From Gonatopus flavifemur (Eukaryota; Arthropoda; Insecta; Hymenoptera; Dryinidae): DNA of 64,000 nt. Position 1 is the first letter of the stretch. Every line of letters begins with the position of its first letter. Positions 48,775 to 60,295 of this stretch are shown in pieces. A program made the translations under genes and the position numbers. Location of the stretch: contig JAFFJZ010000003.1 in the NCBI GenBank assembly GCA_018340375.1, forward strand, positions 16,244,001 through 16,308,000. Reading direction: 5' to 3'. The notes under the pieces are model-generated. The model was not told the origin of the DNA. It did no database searches and worked only from the letters and a program-made list of their open reading frames with translations.

Positions 48775-48969
48775 ATGTCATCGACTTTCTTACTTTTCTT
48801 GTGGGTTCTTATCATATACGCATATATACCTTCCGTACAATCTCATCATATTTTCGTATCACTGGAAGTTATGAATATACTTGTTATATCTCAAATATCG
48901 CGAATTCATTGTATTTGTTCCGTTTTTGTTCGAATTCAAATAAATCCTCGAATACTCATCCTTTTATGA
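48775..48969 (+). CDS. Weak candidate: small secreted peptide ORF
   Basis: An ATG frame of 64 residues. Residues 1-23 look like a signal peptide: a hydrophobic core FLLFLWVLIIYAYI, then PSVQS before HH as a plausible cleavage site. A TATATAAA box lies at 48725-48732, about 45 bases upstream of the ATG, a believable spacing for a short 5' leader. Against it, the remaining 40 residues are hydrophobic, carry only two Cys and no processing sites, and AT-rich DNA often encodes such runs. No family recognised. Probably chance. Confidence 0.15.
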   Translation: MSSTFLLFLWVLIIYAYIPSVQSHHIFVSLEVMNILVISQISRIHCICSVFVRIQINPRILILL

Positions 48970-51900
48970 ATTTCCATAATTCATTTTGTCAAACGAGGAC
49001 GAAAATTTATTTGAATTTGTGAAGAGATCATTTGTATTCCAGAGAAGAATTGATAGTAAACTTTATATCTCACGACAGTACTGGTACGATGTTGTTTATG
49101 TGGTAACATGTACGTTGAAGTTCTAGCAATGCAACACCTTTAATTATTCCGTGACTTCACTTCAAAGTAGAAGTTTGTCCTTCCTCTATGATAGAACTTT
49201 ATTCATACCCATCTTACTAACGATGTTCCGCAAATGTTGTGGCTTCAAGAGAACTGAACGAACGCTCTTGATGGACTACGGTATCGGCTGCTTGTTTAAA
49301 CATGATGAACAAAACTTGAATGTTTACAAAACATCAGCTACGAAGTGACTATTCAGTCGTTACTAGATCCATCGCAAAATCCTGTACCCATCGTGTTACA
49401 GAGTGTCCGAGATAAAATCGAAGTGATAAAACGAGGCTTATGAAACGTATATGTATTTTATTTATCCATTTTGACGAAAATTAGAACGAAAGTTCCTCAG
49501 CCGATGGTTAAAGCGACCTCAAATCTACTTTTTTATCACTCGAATATGTTTTGAAGTGAAGATAAAACTATGTTTGAAATTTATCATCCGTACGAGAGTG
49601 GTAAACTTTCAATGTTCTTGCGGTGAGCTTATGAGAATGAAAATAAACGAATAAGATACGTACTTCTTCCTAAAAAGATATGTTATTTGAGGATGGAAGA
49701 GAAGGATTCGAGCAAAGTGAAACAAACAAACAATCTCTCGACTGTCTGAAATCACAACAATTTTGCTTCCTCACGATTATAAGAATAGTTTAGTTAAAAT
49801 TGATGTCATGTCTACGAAAATTACTTAAAATATTTGGTAAAAATTTGAGAGAATATTATATTCAAAACTACTATAACAATATACAAACGAGGGGCCAGAC
49901 TAGCCATATATGATGAAATCGTAAGATCTTAGTTTCATTTGATCACGGTATTTTATAACTGACTTCTGTTTCTGAAAAATGTTTCTTTCTATCTTTATGC
50001 CGTATAGTAATTTGTAACAAAATATTTTCTCCGTGCGATACAGTATTCAACAGAATTGAATAATAATTCAATTAGAGAACATTTGTATCTCAATTATTGC
50101 CTGTGATCATTAAATTTGTGATGCTTTCACTTGAATCATTCTCCCTTCAAATGGATTAATTAAAAAAATTCAAAGACGAATAATAACGCATTCAGGACAT
50201 TTTGGGAAAGAAACAACATTCACGTTGAAATTCCGCTTTTTGTGATATTTGGAACATTATACTTTCATACTTTTCTTGAAGCATTGATCTTTATGCACCA
50301 AAACGTATGTTGAATTTAATTTTATCCACTTATGCATGCTGTATAATTAAACTTTTTCTCTTCAAATGATTGTATTCTATGCAATGTTTCTTGAATAAAG
50401 AACTTGTGCTACTGTTATTTCGTGTACAATTATGTTGAAAGTTATGCAAAAGTTTTGTTTTATTTCGAATAACTTGGTGTTCAATCAATTAGTCAATGAT
50501 CATTTCTTGTGTTTGGGAGTGAAATTATGATATAATGCTTTAAAAAAAAATGATCACAGATCAGAATAGTAAATGCAAACATGAATAAATAGAATTGGAA
50601 ATAGGTCAATCACGGAAATTCTTCATACCATGCATGGAAGTAGAAAACTGACTGTAAAACTCAATGCATTGCTTTTTTATACTATGCCGTTACCACTAAT
50701 TTCAACATAATGGATTCGTTTTGATTCTATGGAACCTTGTATTTTGTAACTGTTAGCTTCGTTCGCAGGGTACCAGTTCAAAGAATCAACTGCCAACATG
50801 GATTCAATTTGGAATTCATGTTAACAATATTCTCCGCCATTGTTCAGGGGTTTCTTGTGACAATGTATATTTCATGGATCGTTTCTGCAAATTTCTTTGA
50901 TTTTACATATTTTCCACAGAGAGCTTCTGATCATTCTGCAGGTATGTATTGAATTATACAATACTGGTCACCAACAATCATTAGCCTCCCTAACATAGCC
51001 TTGTATCGGTTGATTATCAGATTGCTCCATCGCTGGGATATTTTTTTCTTGCCAGTAATGCATCACACTTGGGTCAGTGATGAAAAATTCATGAATCGCT
51101 GTTTTCACATTGTTGAGCTTTTTATACGGTTGGCACAGATCATTATATTCGATTTCTGTTCACCCGCAAACTCATCGTGTTGTATCTATTTGCCCCTATT
51201 GTCAACTAACCCCGAAATACCATGTATTCTTCATCTAGATTTCAACATTTTTCTCTCACTGAAATCGTTCCTTCCAATGGTTCTTCCCATTGAAAAAATG
51301 TTGAATAAATCATTCAACGAATGTACTTATTTTGAATTATTTTAAAAATTTCTCCTCATGTTCGTTCATTGATAAATTCATTTTAAGAATGTAGCCATAT
51401 TTTCCTCTGCTTTATATGATCTTCAGCTATTTTCAATGAAAATCTTGTTATTGCACGTTCTGAATCTGCTGTAATTGAATTCAAAATTAAATATAATATT
51501 AGAATATTATTTTTCTCACTTATTCGTCGAAAATACTCACCATTGTTATGTGACTGACTGTTTCATAAATGGGAATCAGTTGTATTTACAAACCATGAAT
51601 GATGATTCTAAATCACTGACGAAATATTGAATTACATGTTTTTCTTACGTTGAAATAACTGAATTTTATTGAACTTAGTAATCTTCGATAGGCCGATCAG
51701 ATTGAACTATGAATCATAGTCGTTAAAGGGATTCAGCGTTTCCAGTTTTGCTTCATTATGTATCTATTATTGAATCAGACTGCCATATCATGATAAAACT
51801 ACTGGAGGGGAATAAAATGGAAAACATAAGCGTTGAAGGTCTGGCAAAGTGTTAAAAATAACTCCTGTCTCTGCTTTCCTTTTGTAAATTGGCACAAGAA

Positions 51901-52240
51901 CAGTAGTGGACGAAACTATTAGTCCGGTACATCTTCGGCTTTTAGTTCAACCTATTACTTGGCGAACTAAATATATCAAACCATCACCATGTTGTGTATA
52001 AATATTGCTAAAATAGTGGTGGCAGATGCTATGGATGAATTTCAGGAATATTACATTAGGTTTGCATATGACATTCTTCTTATATCGATTGTACTTTCAT
52101 TGACGGAGCAGTTTCTTCTTCGAAGCACATAAAAATATCTTTAGATATCTTCCAGAATGCTTCGTTTATGAAGGAAGGAGTCAGTGAGACTCACCGTAAC
52201 GCGCACTCTGGATTATTATTTTTTCTATTCCCATTCAGGT
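48970..52240. other. AT-rich stretch with one weak exon candidate
   Basis: The stretch 50769-50941 is an open frame bounded by TTCGTTCGCAG and GTATGT, good-looking splice signals, and would encode a membrane-like sequence (FSAIVQGFLVTMYISWIV). No family is recognised, and the next frame (51001-51345) is not clearly linked. Otherwise nothing. Confidence 0.35.
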
Positions 52241-52249
52241 ATTGCCGAG

Positions 52250-52450
52250 ACTGAAAAAAACCCAAGCTTGTCCCAAAGTTGGCACATGTGTCAGAAACAA
52301 ACCTCCGTGAAGAACAATTGGCCCAATATTGTTCCATGATTGTCCCGTTGTTACTACATTTGGTACAATCTTGGCACGAGTGTAAAAATCGAGCATTCGT
52401 TGACAACAATTGTGCCAATATTGCCCACATGAGTGGCACAATGTTTATGA
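52250..52450. repeat. TTGGCAC-rich degenerate repeat, copy 3
   Basis: Blocks such as AAGCTTGTCCCAAAGTTGGC, ATTGGCCCAATATTG, TTTGGTACAATCTTGGC and TTGTGCCAATATTGCCC recur every 15-25 bases in both orientations. Opposed frames of 60-82 codons overlapping here are repeat translation. Same repeat style as 32750-33170. Confidence 0.55.
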
Positions 52451-52499
52451 ATATTCACTGAATTTTGAATTTACAATGGTTGAAGACTTGAGGATAACC

Positions 52500-52521
52500 A
52501 TCAGGCCAGAGCTGGCCTGAT
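52500..52521. other. Perfect 9-bp hairpin with GAGC loop
   Basis: ATCAGGCCA (52500-52508), GAGC, TGGCCTGAT (52513-52521). It lies between two TTGG-rich patches and may belong to the same repeat family. Confidence 0.55.
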
Positions 52522-52639
52522 CTTCCTGCTATAATTAATTCTACTCGCTAGTTTTACACACCAAGTTAGATTTTATGGATCTAAGTAAGGATAGAACTTC
52601 AATCAAAATTGATTGAAATATCAAAGAACGCGAATTTCC

Positions 52640-52960
52640 CAATGATCATACAAGCTTGTCCCACTCTTGTCACATTTCTTCTATCGTTTCAAGATAATTC
52701 CTGTACGGTATTCTGAGGGAGAAAGTCATGAACTGAAATATGGATCAATTACTTTTTTCATCCATGTCTGCGATCAAAGAAGCATTGTTTTTTTATGCTT
52801 GGCAAATGAATTGGACCGAGCCTGGCAAAACTACTGGCCCAAGCTTGTCTTGATCTTATCATTCCCAAGCCTGGGGCAAGTTTGGTAAATTGTTCAAGAC
52901 AAATCTCGGTAGGTTTTGTGCCAGGCTTGGTCCATCATTGGGCCATCGGTCCATACACAC
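52640..52960. repeat. TTGGC-rich degenerate repeat, copy 4
   Basis: CAAGCTTGTCCCACTC near 52650 starts a second patch; further on are GCTTGGCAAATG, CCTGGCAAAACTACTGGCCC, AAGCCTGGGGCAAG and CAGGCTTGGTCC. Diverged members of the same repeat style, possibly one element with 52250-52450. Confidence 0.5.
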
Positions 52961-55612
52961 ATGGGTTGATACGGCACGAGGCTGAAATCAATCGACACGA
53001 GGTAGCAGCTGATAGATGTTCTGCATATAAAAAGAGAATCCAATATATTCACGGAGTGACATCTTTTCCATCGTATTCTGCAGAAATGCAAGTCTTGCTG
53101 AGACGGATGGCGTTGCACGGAGTAGTTCAAACAATATTGCGATTCTATCCCGATCTCCACATTTGATCAATAAACACACATCACTGAAGCACAAACCACT
53201 GGTTCAACATTCATTCGTACATTCTAAATAATAACAAACTAAGAAAAATTCGAAGAATAAACTTGACAACCCTCGAGAAAATTGTATTCGATGTGGATAA
53301 AACAGTTTTGAATCGCGAGGATGTATAAAAGAAAAAGAAAATTTAATTAATTCTCTTACTCCCCTAACCCTGATATAAATATTTGTATTCGAACATACGT
53401 GACGATGATGAATCAATTTACGTGTACGCCTATTTCGTATGCAAGTACTTGTCCTTTGATTATTATCATTACTTTGATTATCATTATTACATGCATGAGA
53501 TGAATCGATATTTGTATCCACGTGCGCACGTTTGTGATTCTGCTTATGAAAACGATATTACGCGATGCGTTTTTGGGTATCCATATCCATTCATTACTAC
53601 TGAGCCAGTTCATCACATTATGTAACTCATTGGAACAAACGTGAGCGTGGACGAATGCAGAAAGAAGCATCCAAGCGGAATCTCGGATTCGACCATCGTG
53701 AGTTGCCACGCTTTTAGCGTAGGCGGGCGTATTGCCGCATTAATAATTCATATCGTGGAGAGATAACTGGTGTATCTATCTCTCTGATAATCCACAGAGC
53801 TCTAAATATTCTTCATTACAGTTGAAGTAATTTCATGATCTGTTGGGTGCGGTGATTTGAATTTTAGTAAGACAAAGGGACGATGGTGTAAAATGATTTT
53901 GCGATTTTTCTCGGCAATAACAATACTCATACATTCGATCGATGGACAGGTATTATCAGAAAATGTTCGGAACACTTCCGCAGCATCTCTCATTCTTGTC
54001 ACAAATTGTGCGAAGAAACACTGTCAGAAACTTGTGATGTACTTTTAAAGGAATTCTGAACTGGTACTCAAGAGAAATATTGCAAGTATTTTGAATTATG
54101 ATGGAAAGAATTGCAAACAAACAATAGATTCTTCATCATAATATTCTGAATGCCACTTTACGCTGTTGTCGATGAGTTTATTTTGTCCTGTTCCATTCTG
54201 AAGGATCTGGAATGGGGAAGAATTTTCATCCAGTTTCGAGTTGCACTCAGGATTGATGAAAAATAATGATTAAAATCGTCGAATTTGATTGAGAGGATTC
54301 CCATTCGTTATGATGAAGAACGAAAATTCGTAACACGATCGTGTTATGCTTTTGGTGTGTCAATTTCACATGATACTCTACAAAGTGGAAATAAAAATAA
54401 TTGAAATCTAAGAAGATCGAATAGTGCAGGTGGTACACAAAATTTGGAATCAATACTCTACAGCTTCTGTTTTTATAGTCATATCGTATATTCGATAGAT
54501 CAAATAAAAATTCTACATCTCTCTCGTCAAAAAACATTCCATAAAAGCGAGGTGGCATAGAATGGAATGACGATTAAAATCCTCAACGAGACAGTTTTGG
54601 TACGAGACTTGATTTAATACGTCTTTTGATGATAAAAAATGATGCAACACCACACAAAACAGTTAATGGAAGTCTAAATATATATAGATATACAGCTAGT
54701 ACATATTGCAGCTGTAGACTATTCTTTCTTCCTTTCTTTCTCCGACTCGATCGAGCGGAAAAAAGTACTAAAGTACAGTGCAACGACCGAATATTATCCT
54801 CCAGCAAAGTTCTTTCCACCTCTACTGCCGTCACCAAAAGTTGGCTCACGGAATAAGAAGCGACTGTGGGAGGGAAAATCTCTTTGTTCGAACTTAATCC
54901 CAGCTTTCATGACTATGAGGGTCTTCTACCCTGTTCTTCGGTTCTTCGTAGTAGAAGGAAAAAACTTTAAATTTCAACACTACGAAGGCAGATACTTCGG
55001 GGAGGTGAGACTCCCCATTCTTTGCTCGCTACCGGATTCTAAGTGGAGTCTAATCCACTCATTAATAGATTGAGAATATAATACTTCTGTTTCGAGGAGA
55101 TATTATTACGTTCCGTTCGTTCTCGAGATGTCAAAATCAACTTCCTTCCAGTGGTTTCAATTTGTCGAAGGAGTGTTCTTCTTGTTATGATTCTTTATCG
55201 AGAAAATTGATCGCATCCAATATTTTGAAGTGATCGAAGCTAAAGATGTTTCAATTTTGTTGGGTGAATTGATTTTCCTATTCGAGAAACATCAATACAA
55301 GATAATGAATGAAAACAAGCATGTATATGGTAAACGTGAATATACAGGCATAATCATAACCGAAATGGGAGTGTAATAATATTATTAATCAAAAGAATAA
55401 CAGAAAGATCAGCAGCCATTATGATTGTGACACTATATCCGGCAGAGCGCTTGCAAAAGCAAGAAAAACAAGAAACGATTTGCAGTTGCGTGTGCGTGTG
55501 TATTCATACATATCTCTCTACCGACTACAGCTGTGCACAGTCAGACGGACGTGGAGAGCTTTTTATCCGTCCTGGGCTTGACGCAATTTATTCCCATCGT
55601 TTTGAGCTCACG
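52961..55612. other. Unassigned stretch, some CpG-richer sections
   Basis: Mostly AT-rich. A CpG-richer piece lies at about 53640-53760, and small hairpins occur at about 54920-54955 and 54999-55016 (GGGGAG/CTCCCC). The signal-peptide-like frame at 53893 is listed separately. No supported gene. Confidence 0.45.
53893..54048 (+). CDS. Weak candidate: signal-peptide start or small peptide
   Basis: An ATG frame of 51 residues whose first 19 (MILRFFSAITILIHSIDGQ) look like a signal peptide with a basic start and hydrophobic core. The DNA right after GQ is GATGGACAG followed by GTATTA, an acceptable splice donor. This could therefore be a first coding exon that carries only the signal peptide, or a 51-residue peptide read through. 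There is no downstream exon I can identify and no promoter, so it may be chance. Confidence 0.18.
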   Translation: MILRFFSAITILIHSIDGQVLSENVRNTSAASLILVTNCAKKHCQKLVMYF

Positions 55613-56083
55613 TTATGAGCGACCACGAATGAGGAATAGAAGGATAAACGAAAAGTTTGCAAAAACTTCATGAAAGAGCATTAATTTAGAGCGAGGATGC
55701 AACATATCTATATACACTTTGCAATGTATCATTTTTAAATTTCTCATCACATACACATGCACAATAGAACGAATGCTCCCAATCGAATATAAAAGTCGCT
55801 CTATAACATAACAGAATTGTTGGGAGAGATTAAAGCATCGATGCGGGGCAAAAAATAATACCGGAGTATTGGAAGATTCAATTTCTGTCTCTAATATTCC
55901 TCTTAAGTCTAGGAAAATAAAATTCGGAACTATTTGCAAGAGTCCATTTTTTGACCTGAAGTATTTTGGATTTGAATTTGAGAAGGGTAAAACAAATTTT
56001 TGATCAAATTCCTCTTTGATAAATACGAAGCCAAAATTGGAGGCCAGTTCAACGTAAACTGATTTTTGAGAATTTATATTCAT
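55613..56083 (-). CDS. Hypothetical 156-residue ORF, unrecognised
   Basis: The longest ATG-initiated frame in the window. The open frame itself extends to 56161 through a GTG. The translation is mixed (charged, aromatic and aliphatic residues throughout) and not low-complexity: it begins MNINSQKSVYVELASNFGFV and ends LLFLIRGRS. I recognise no domain, no transmembrane pattern beyond a hydrophobic tail, and no splice sites that link it to neighbours. In AT-rich DNA a frame this long is uncommon but not impossible. It could be an orphan exon, a decayed gene piece or chance. Confidence 0.2.
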   Translation of the reverse strand: MNINSQKSVYVELASNFGFVFIKEEFDQKFVLPFSNSNPKYFRSKNGLLQIVPNFIFLDLRGILETEIESSNTPVLFFAPHRCFNLSQQFCYVIERLLYSIGSIRSIVHVYVMRNLKMIHCKVYIDMLHPRSKLMLFHEVFANFSFILLFLIRGRS

Positions 56084-56181
56084 AGTTTTTGGGAGTAGGG
56101 CGACGATGACTAGCGAAAATTCTTTACACAACAATAACCAGTATTCAACTGCACTTGACACATTTGCCTCGCTACATTTGA

Positions 56182-56280
56182 ATGTTTCGTATTCCCACTA
56201 TTGTTATCGTTGTTCTTCCTTTTTCAACTGACGGTTTTCAAATTCAACGAGAAATTTTATTAACCGGGCGTCTGCCGGTA
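56182..56280 (+). CDS. Weak candidate: 5' coding exon with GTAAGC donor
   Basis: The ATG at 56182 starts a frame with a hydrophobic stretch (MFRIPTIVIVVLPFSTDGFQ) and continues to GTCTGCCG just before GTAAGC at 56279-56284, a strong donor. Read through, the frame would run 66 codons. It is followed by two perfect small hairpins and a CpG-rich block. It may be a 5' exon of an unseen gene; no partner exon is identified in this window. Confidence 0.18.
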
Positions 56281-56281
56281 A

Positions 56282-56475
56282 GCATTCGCGATACGAATGC
56301 ATACACACCGCATGTACATGTACGTGTACATGGACACATTCACGTACGATACTCACATACTCGCATAAATTGCGAATACTGAATCCCGAAACGCAACGAC
56401 GCGACGTTAACGCGGATATTAATGTAACCGCGGTTATACGGGGTGCGCAGTACGCCGTATATAATATTTGAGGCT
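56282..56475. promoter_or_regulatory. CpG-rich block with two hairpins
   Basis: GCATTCG-CGATA-CGAATGC (56282-56300) and CATGTACA-TGTACG-TGTACATG (56311-56332) are perfect stems. They are followed at about 56393-56470 by the densest CG dinucleotide cluster I see by eye (ACGACGCGACGTTAACGCGG, CCGCGGTTATACGGGG, GCGCAGTACGCCG). In an otherwise AT-rich, CpG-poor window this may mark a regulatory element or promoter. Function is inference only. Confidence 0.3.
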
Positions 56476-59400
56476 GACAGTAAGTGCTAACACGTCGCCG
56501 TTTTCTGGTCTCCCTTTCACCTATATGTATACATGAAATTCACCGTTTTTCCATAGACATTTTCTCGTACCCACTTTTCGTTCATATTCCCCATTCGTAC
56601 GATACAAAAGAATCGACAAAAGTACAACGATTTAGCTATCCAGCGTTATATCCTACTTGTATCGGTTCTAATGATAATACATACATACTTTCGTATGGGT
56701 TATCGTTTTTATTTCTCAAAACGCCCCGGTAGGTACAAGTCGAAGTGAAATAGTATTTTTATCTTTAGATTCTAGAATAGGAGAGTATAAAAACACGTAG
56801 AGTGGAATTGTTTCTGTTTCAGATTACTTGCAATGGATTGCAACATCTCAATGGAATGCTTCATTTCGAATTACCTTTTGTTCTATGATAGCGTTTTTGA
56901 AAATACTACACGAATGGGTGGAACTTGATCGTCTAGGAACTCTTTGTTTTCCTGTGAGAGAAATTGTATTCTAATTGAGAACGATGAACTTTTAGTTGAT
57001 ACGTGGAGTATAAATTAATCAGAGTTGAGTGGGGTTCAACATCCATTTATCATTATCCGCTAACGTGAAGATGAATGAGTTATGTTTCCATTCAATTTCA
57101 TAGAACCTCCGATCGAATGAATCGTCGAATTCAACGTTCGTTGTCATTGTTCAACCGTTGGTGACCAATATTGGTATCCTGCTCTGCTGAAAATGTCTAC
57201 TAGAATCGAACGAAACATAGTCGTCATGTTTGGAATGGGTTTGGTCTTCACAAATCCGATCAAAAGTTGCCAGAGGACATAATGTGAATGAAGTGTGAAC
57301 TTTTATAGTTTTCAAGGCGTTAAACTTGATAGCAACAACAAGAAGCCTGAAAATCCAAGCAGAAGTCGAGCAAACCAGTGATAATCGTACAAAATTCGTA
57401 CTTTACAGAACACATATGCACTAAGTCTTGTATATCACTTTGTAGCGTTTAATACCAGCTTGTACAGAGCATCGTTCGTATAATCTTGTGTGGTTGAATT
57501 CGATAATGAATTCTAACGGGTTTTTCTCACTTTCGAAATGACTACGAATGGTATGCGTAGTTGAGTCTCAGACTGTACCTGGTCCGAGCTCGTGAGCTTA
57601 TACGTGGTGCGGGACCGGTTTTAGTCTCAAACCTGACTGTGCACACCACCCTGAGTGTTAATTGCCGCAAGTAGGTGTTTTTCTCTCACCGGATGTTCAT
57701 TGTGATCATCATTTATTTTGATAGGTCGGTTTTTTTCACCTATAGTAATGGAAAGAGGGAAAAACAGCCCTGGGGCAATACTTAAAACATCAAGTACGTC
57801 AAGTACTTGAACCGACAGATCCAATGATGGGAACCAACAGTCGGTTTCCAGCAATGAAGCAACGTTAAATTAATCTGCATTGTTGGAAAACAACTGAAAT
57901 TTTTTATTGAGAATATCCGGATTTTGTTTCACCTCGAGCACAATGTGGAAATGAAAAAAGATACAAGCGGAATAAATTCTTGTAAATGTACTGGCAAGTA
58001 TGTGAAACTTCTCTTCGCTGGTGTATACAATCGTGAGATGTATATAACACCGTTGCTTCTATTGTGTAGGAAATATTCAGAGCGATGAGCCACCCGTTAT
58101 ACTAAAATTCTCGTTTCATACCTCACTTGGCATATTTTCAATTATGTGAATTTCGATTTCCAGTAAAATTTCCTCTCCTATTTCCTCCTCTTTCCCATCA
58201 CGTGTTCGCTTTCTCCAACTGCTCACGCACTTAATACCTCTGTTCCGCGGCTCACAATGCTTTTTCATTATTCCGATGATATGTAGGTACCTGCGAATAC
58301 GTACAAATCCCAATTCCATGAGCTTTATCGAGAGAAAATCATCGAGGTGCCTCATGCGTCGGTATGGTTAATTATCTACAAAGGAAAAGATGAAGTTACA
58401 ATCAAGCTTATGCAGGAGTAATTATAGGATTCCAAAAATTCTGAATATATTTTCTTCAATTGAGCTTTAAACTACTAGGTTCAGTGGAAAATGTATTCAA
58501 GAAATGAATTGAGGTTTCACGATCGAGGAACGATAAAATCTCTCGTAACATTTAAATTTGGGATATTCGAGAAATCCATTCGATCAGAAGATGTCGTAAG
58601 TTTATCAAATAAAGTACAGATGTATCAAATTCAAGAGTAGACAGAAATCAGATAAATGCACATGTATCTTGCGTGTAACAGCAACGGTCGAAAACACGAC
58701 TCTGCAATTATCCGACCGCATTAAGACAGACGTCGTAGAAACAAAGAGGAGCGGCTTTACGACTCATGGTTTAGGACGCTGCTACTGCTGCTGTTTGGAT
58801 GGATGCAAGAAGCTGTCGTCGTTAGTTGTCGTCGTAGGCGTTGTTCTCCCTTCCAAGACAGTCCTGAGTCATTAGCAAGAGCTGCAGAAACTTATGCACA
58901 ATGCCGTCGTACAATACGATATACAGCATCGTCGCTGCCATCGTTGAGATTCGTTCGTTAACTATTGTCATTGCGAGACATCTTGGAATTCATTATCTAT
59001 TTTCGCTTTTCTCCTATTATGATTATTATATCTTATGTATGGAAGGGAAGAATATATACGTCTATGTTTCCAATTATATCAGAACAGAGTATCGCATCAG
59101 ATCATGTCGCATCGCTTGTACCAAAGTACAATCATCTTCGAATAATTCTTGATTTTATCCCGTGTTGAGCTTACGTTATTCCCATTATAAAGAAAACTAT
59201 ATTTCTTTGCGCATCCCACTCGTCGTTAATTTCACAATTGGCACACGTATTTCTACTACGTGATCCTGAAGAATTTCATATCGTTTTCTCATCTCCGTTA
59301 TCATCGTCATCATCGTTATAGGATCTCTAACCCACGCTCCATTTGAAGGAAACGCAGAAGGAGAAGAGAAAAAGATGGGAATACTATTTCTACAACACGA

Positions 59401-60029
59401 ATCGCTCATAAGGACTTTCGATGTCATCGTCGCCATAGGATCCCATGATGTTGCCGAAGGGTGCCACTTAAGGATCTGAGTGCTCAAACCTGTAGGGGTC
59501 ATACAAGTCAATGTTATATCACCCTCGGAAGAAAAGAAAACCTATACGGGTGGTCTATACGGGTCGTAGAGAGGTTCAAGATGCGAGTCGATATATGAAA
59601 CCTTAATAGCGTATGTTGTTAATTCAATCGATTCTTATTATTTAAACTTTTATCAACCTTTTTATCACCCTGGGAACACATCATTTAAAAACTCTTGAGA
59701 CACAGAAGAAGTATTTTGAATGTTCGAAAGTGTTATACAAGGGATCTGAAATTTATTCGAAGAACGTTTTCAACGGAGAATGGTTTATTGGATTCTTCGA
59801 TTGACACTATGTATTATGAGACTCTGGAAATCGAAATAATTCAATCGAGGGGAGGAAATATTTTGTATCGCAGTGGATATCTCATTGTCAATCTGTCACA
59901 TAAAATAACTTGACTCCCGCGCACGTGTCGGTGAGAAGACAATACCGACTCCCTCAGGAAATACAACACCTAAATTAACCGAAGAAGAAGAATCCCTTCG
60001 CGAACTTACACTCAACGAATCCACTTACA

Positions 60030-60042
60030 CGCGCGCGCGCGC
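60030..60042. repeat. Alternating CG run
   Basis: CGCGCGCGCGCGC, 13 bases, immediately after ACACA. Alternating CG of this length is unusual in an AT-rich genome and can adopt left-handed DNA. Confidence 0.9.
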
Positions 60043-60277
60043 ACAATACTAGATGGCATTGAAGGAAAATTAGAGGCAGAACTTCATCTTTATAAAACGT
60101 GGGAGCGTTGATGTGTTCTTCAGACGTGAATTAAGGTTGAAAGCCGCGCGAAGGAAAAGGAGAGGAGCCTCGTCGTGTTGGATCTGTGTATACGATACAA
60201 CACATTCATCCTCGCGCATTCATATACGAAAACACCCTGAAACTCTGCACTGACGTGCAATGACAAGCTTTGTCAGG

Positions 60278-60295
60278 GAAGAAGAAGAAGAAGAA
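60278..60295. repeat. (GAA)6 microsatellite
   Basis: Six GAA units in a wider purine-rich tract to about 60315. Confidence 0.9.

Noticed and set aside
59197..59511. A 104-codon ATG frame on the minus strand; an alternative frame reading GSYGDDDIESPYERFVL before a stop also looked protein-like
   Set aside because: The alternative frame is only about 25 codons between stops and lacks a convincing splice acceptor. No family recognised for either frame.
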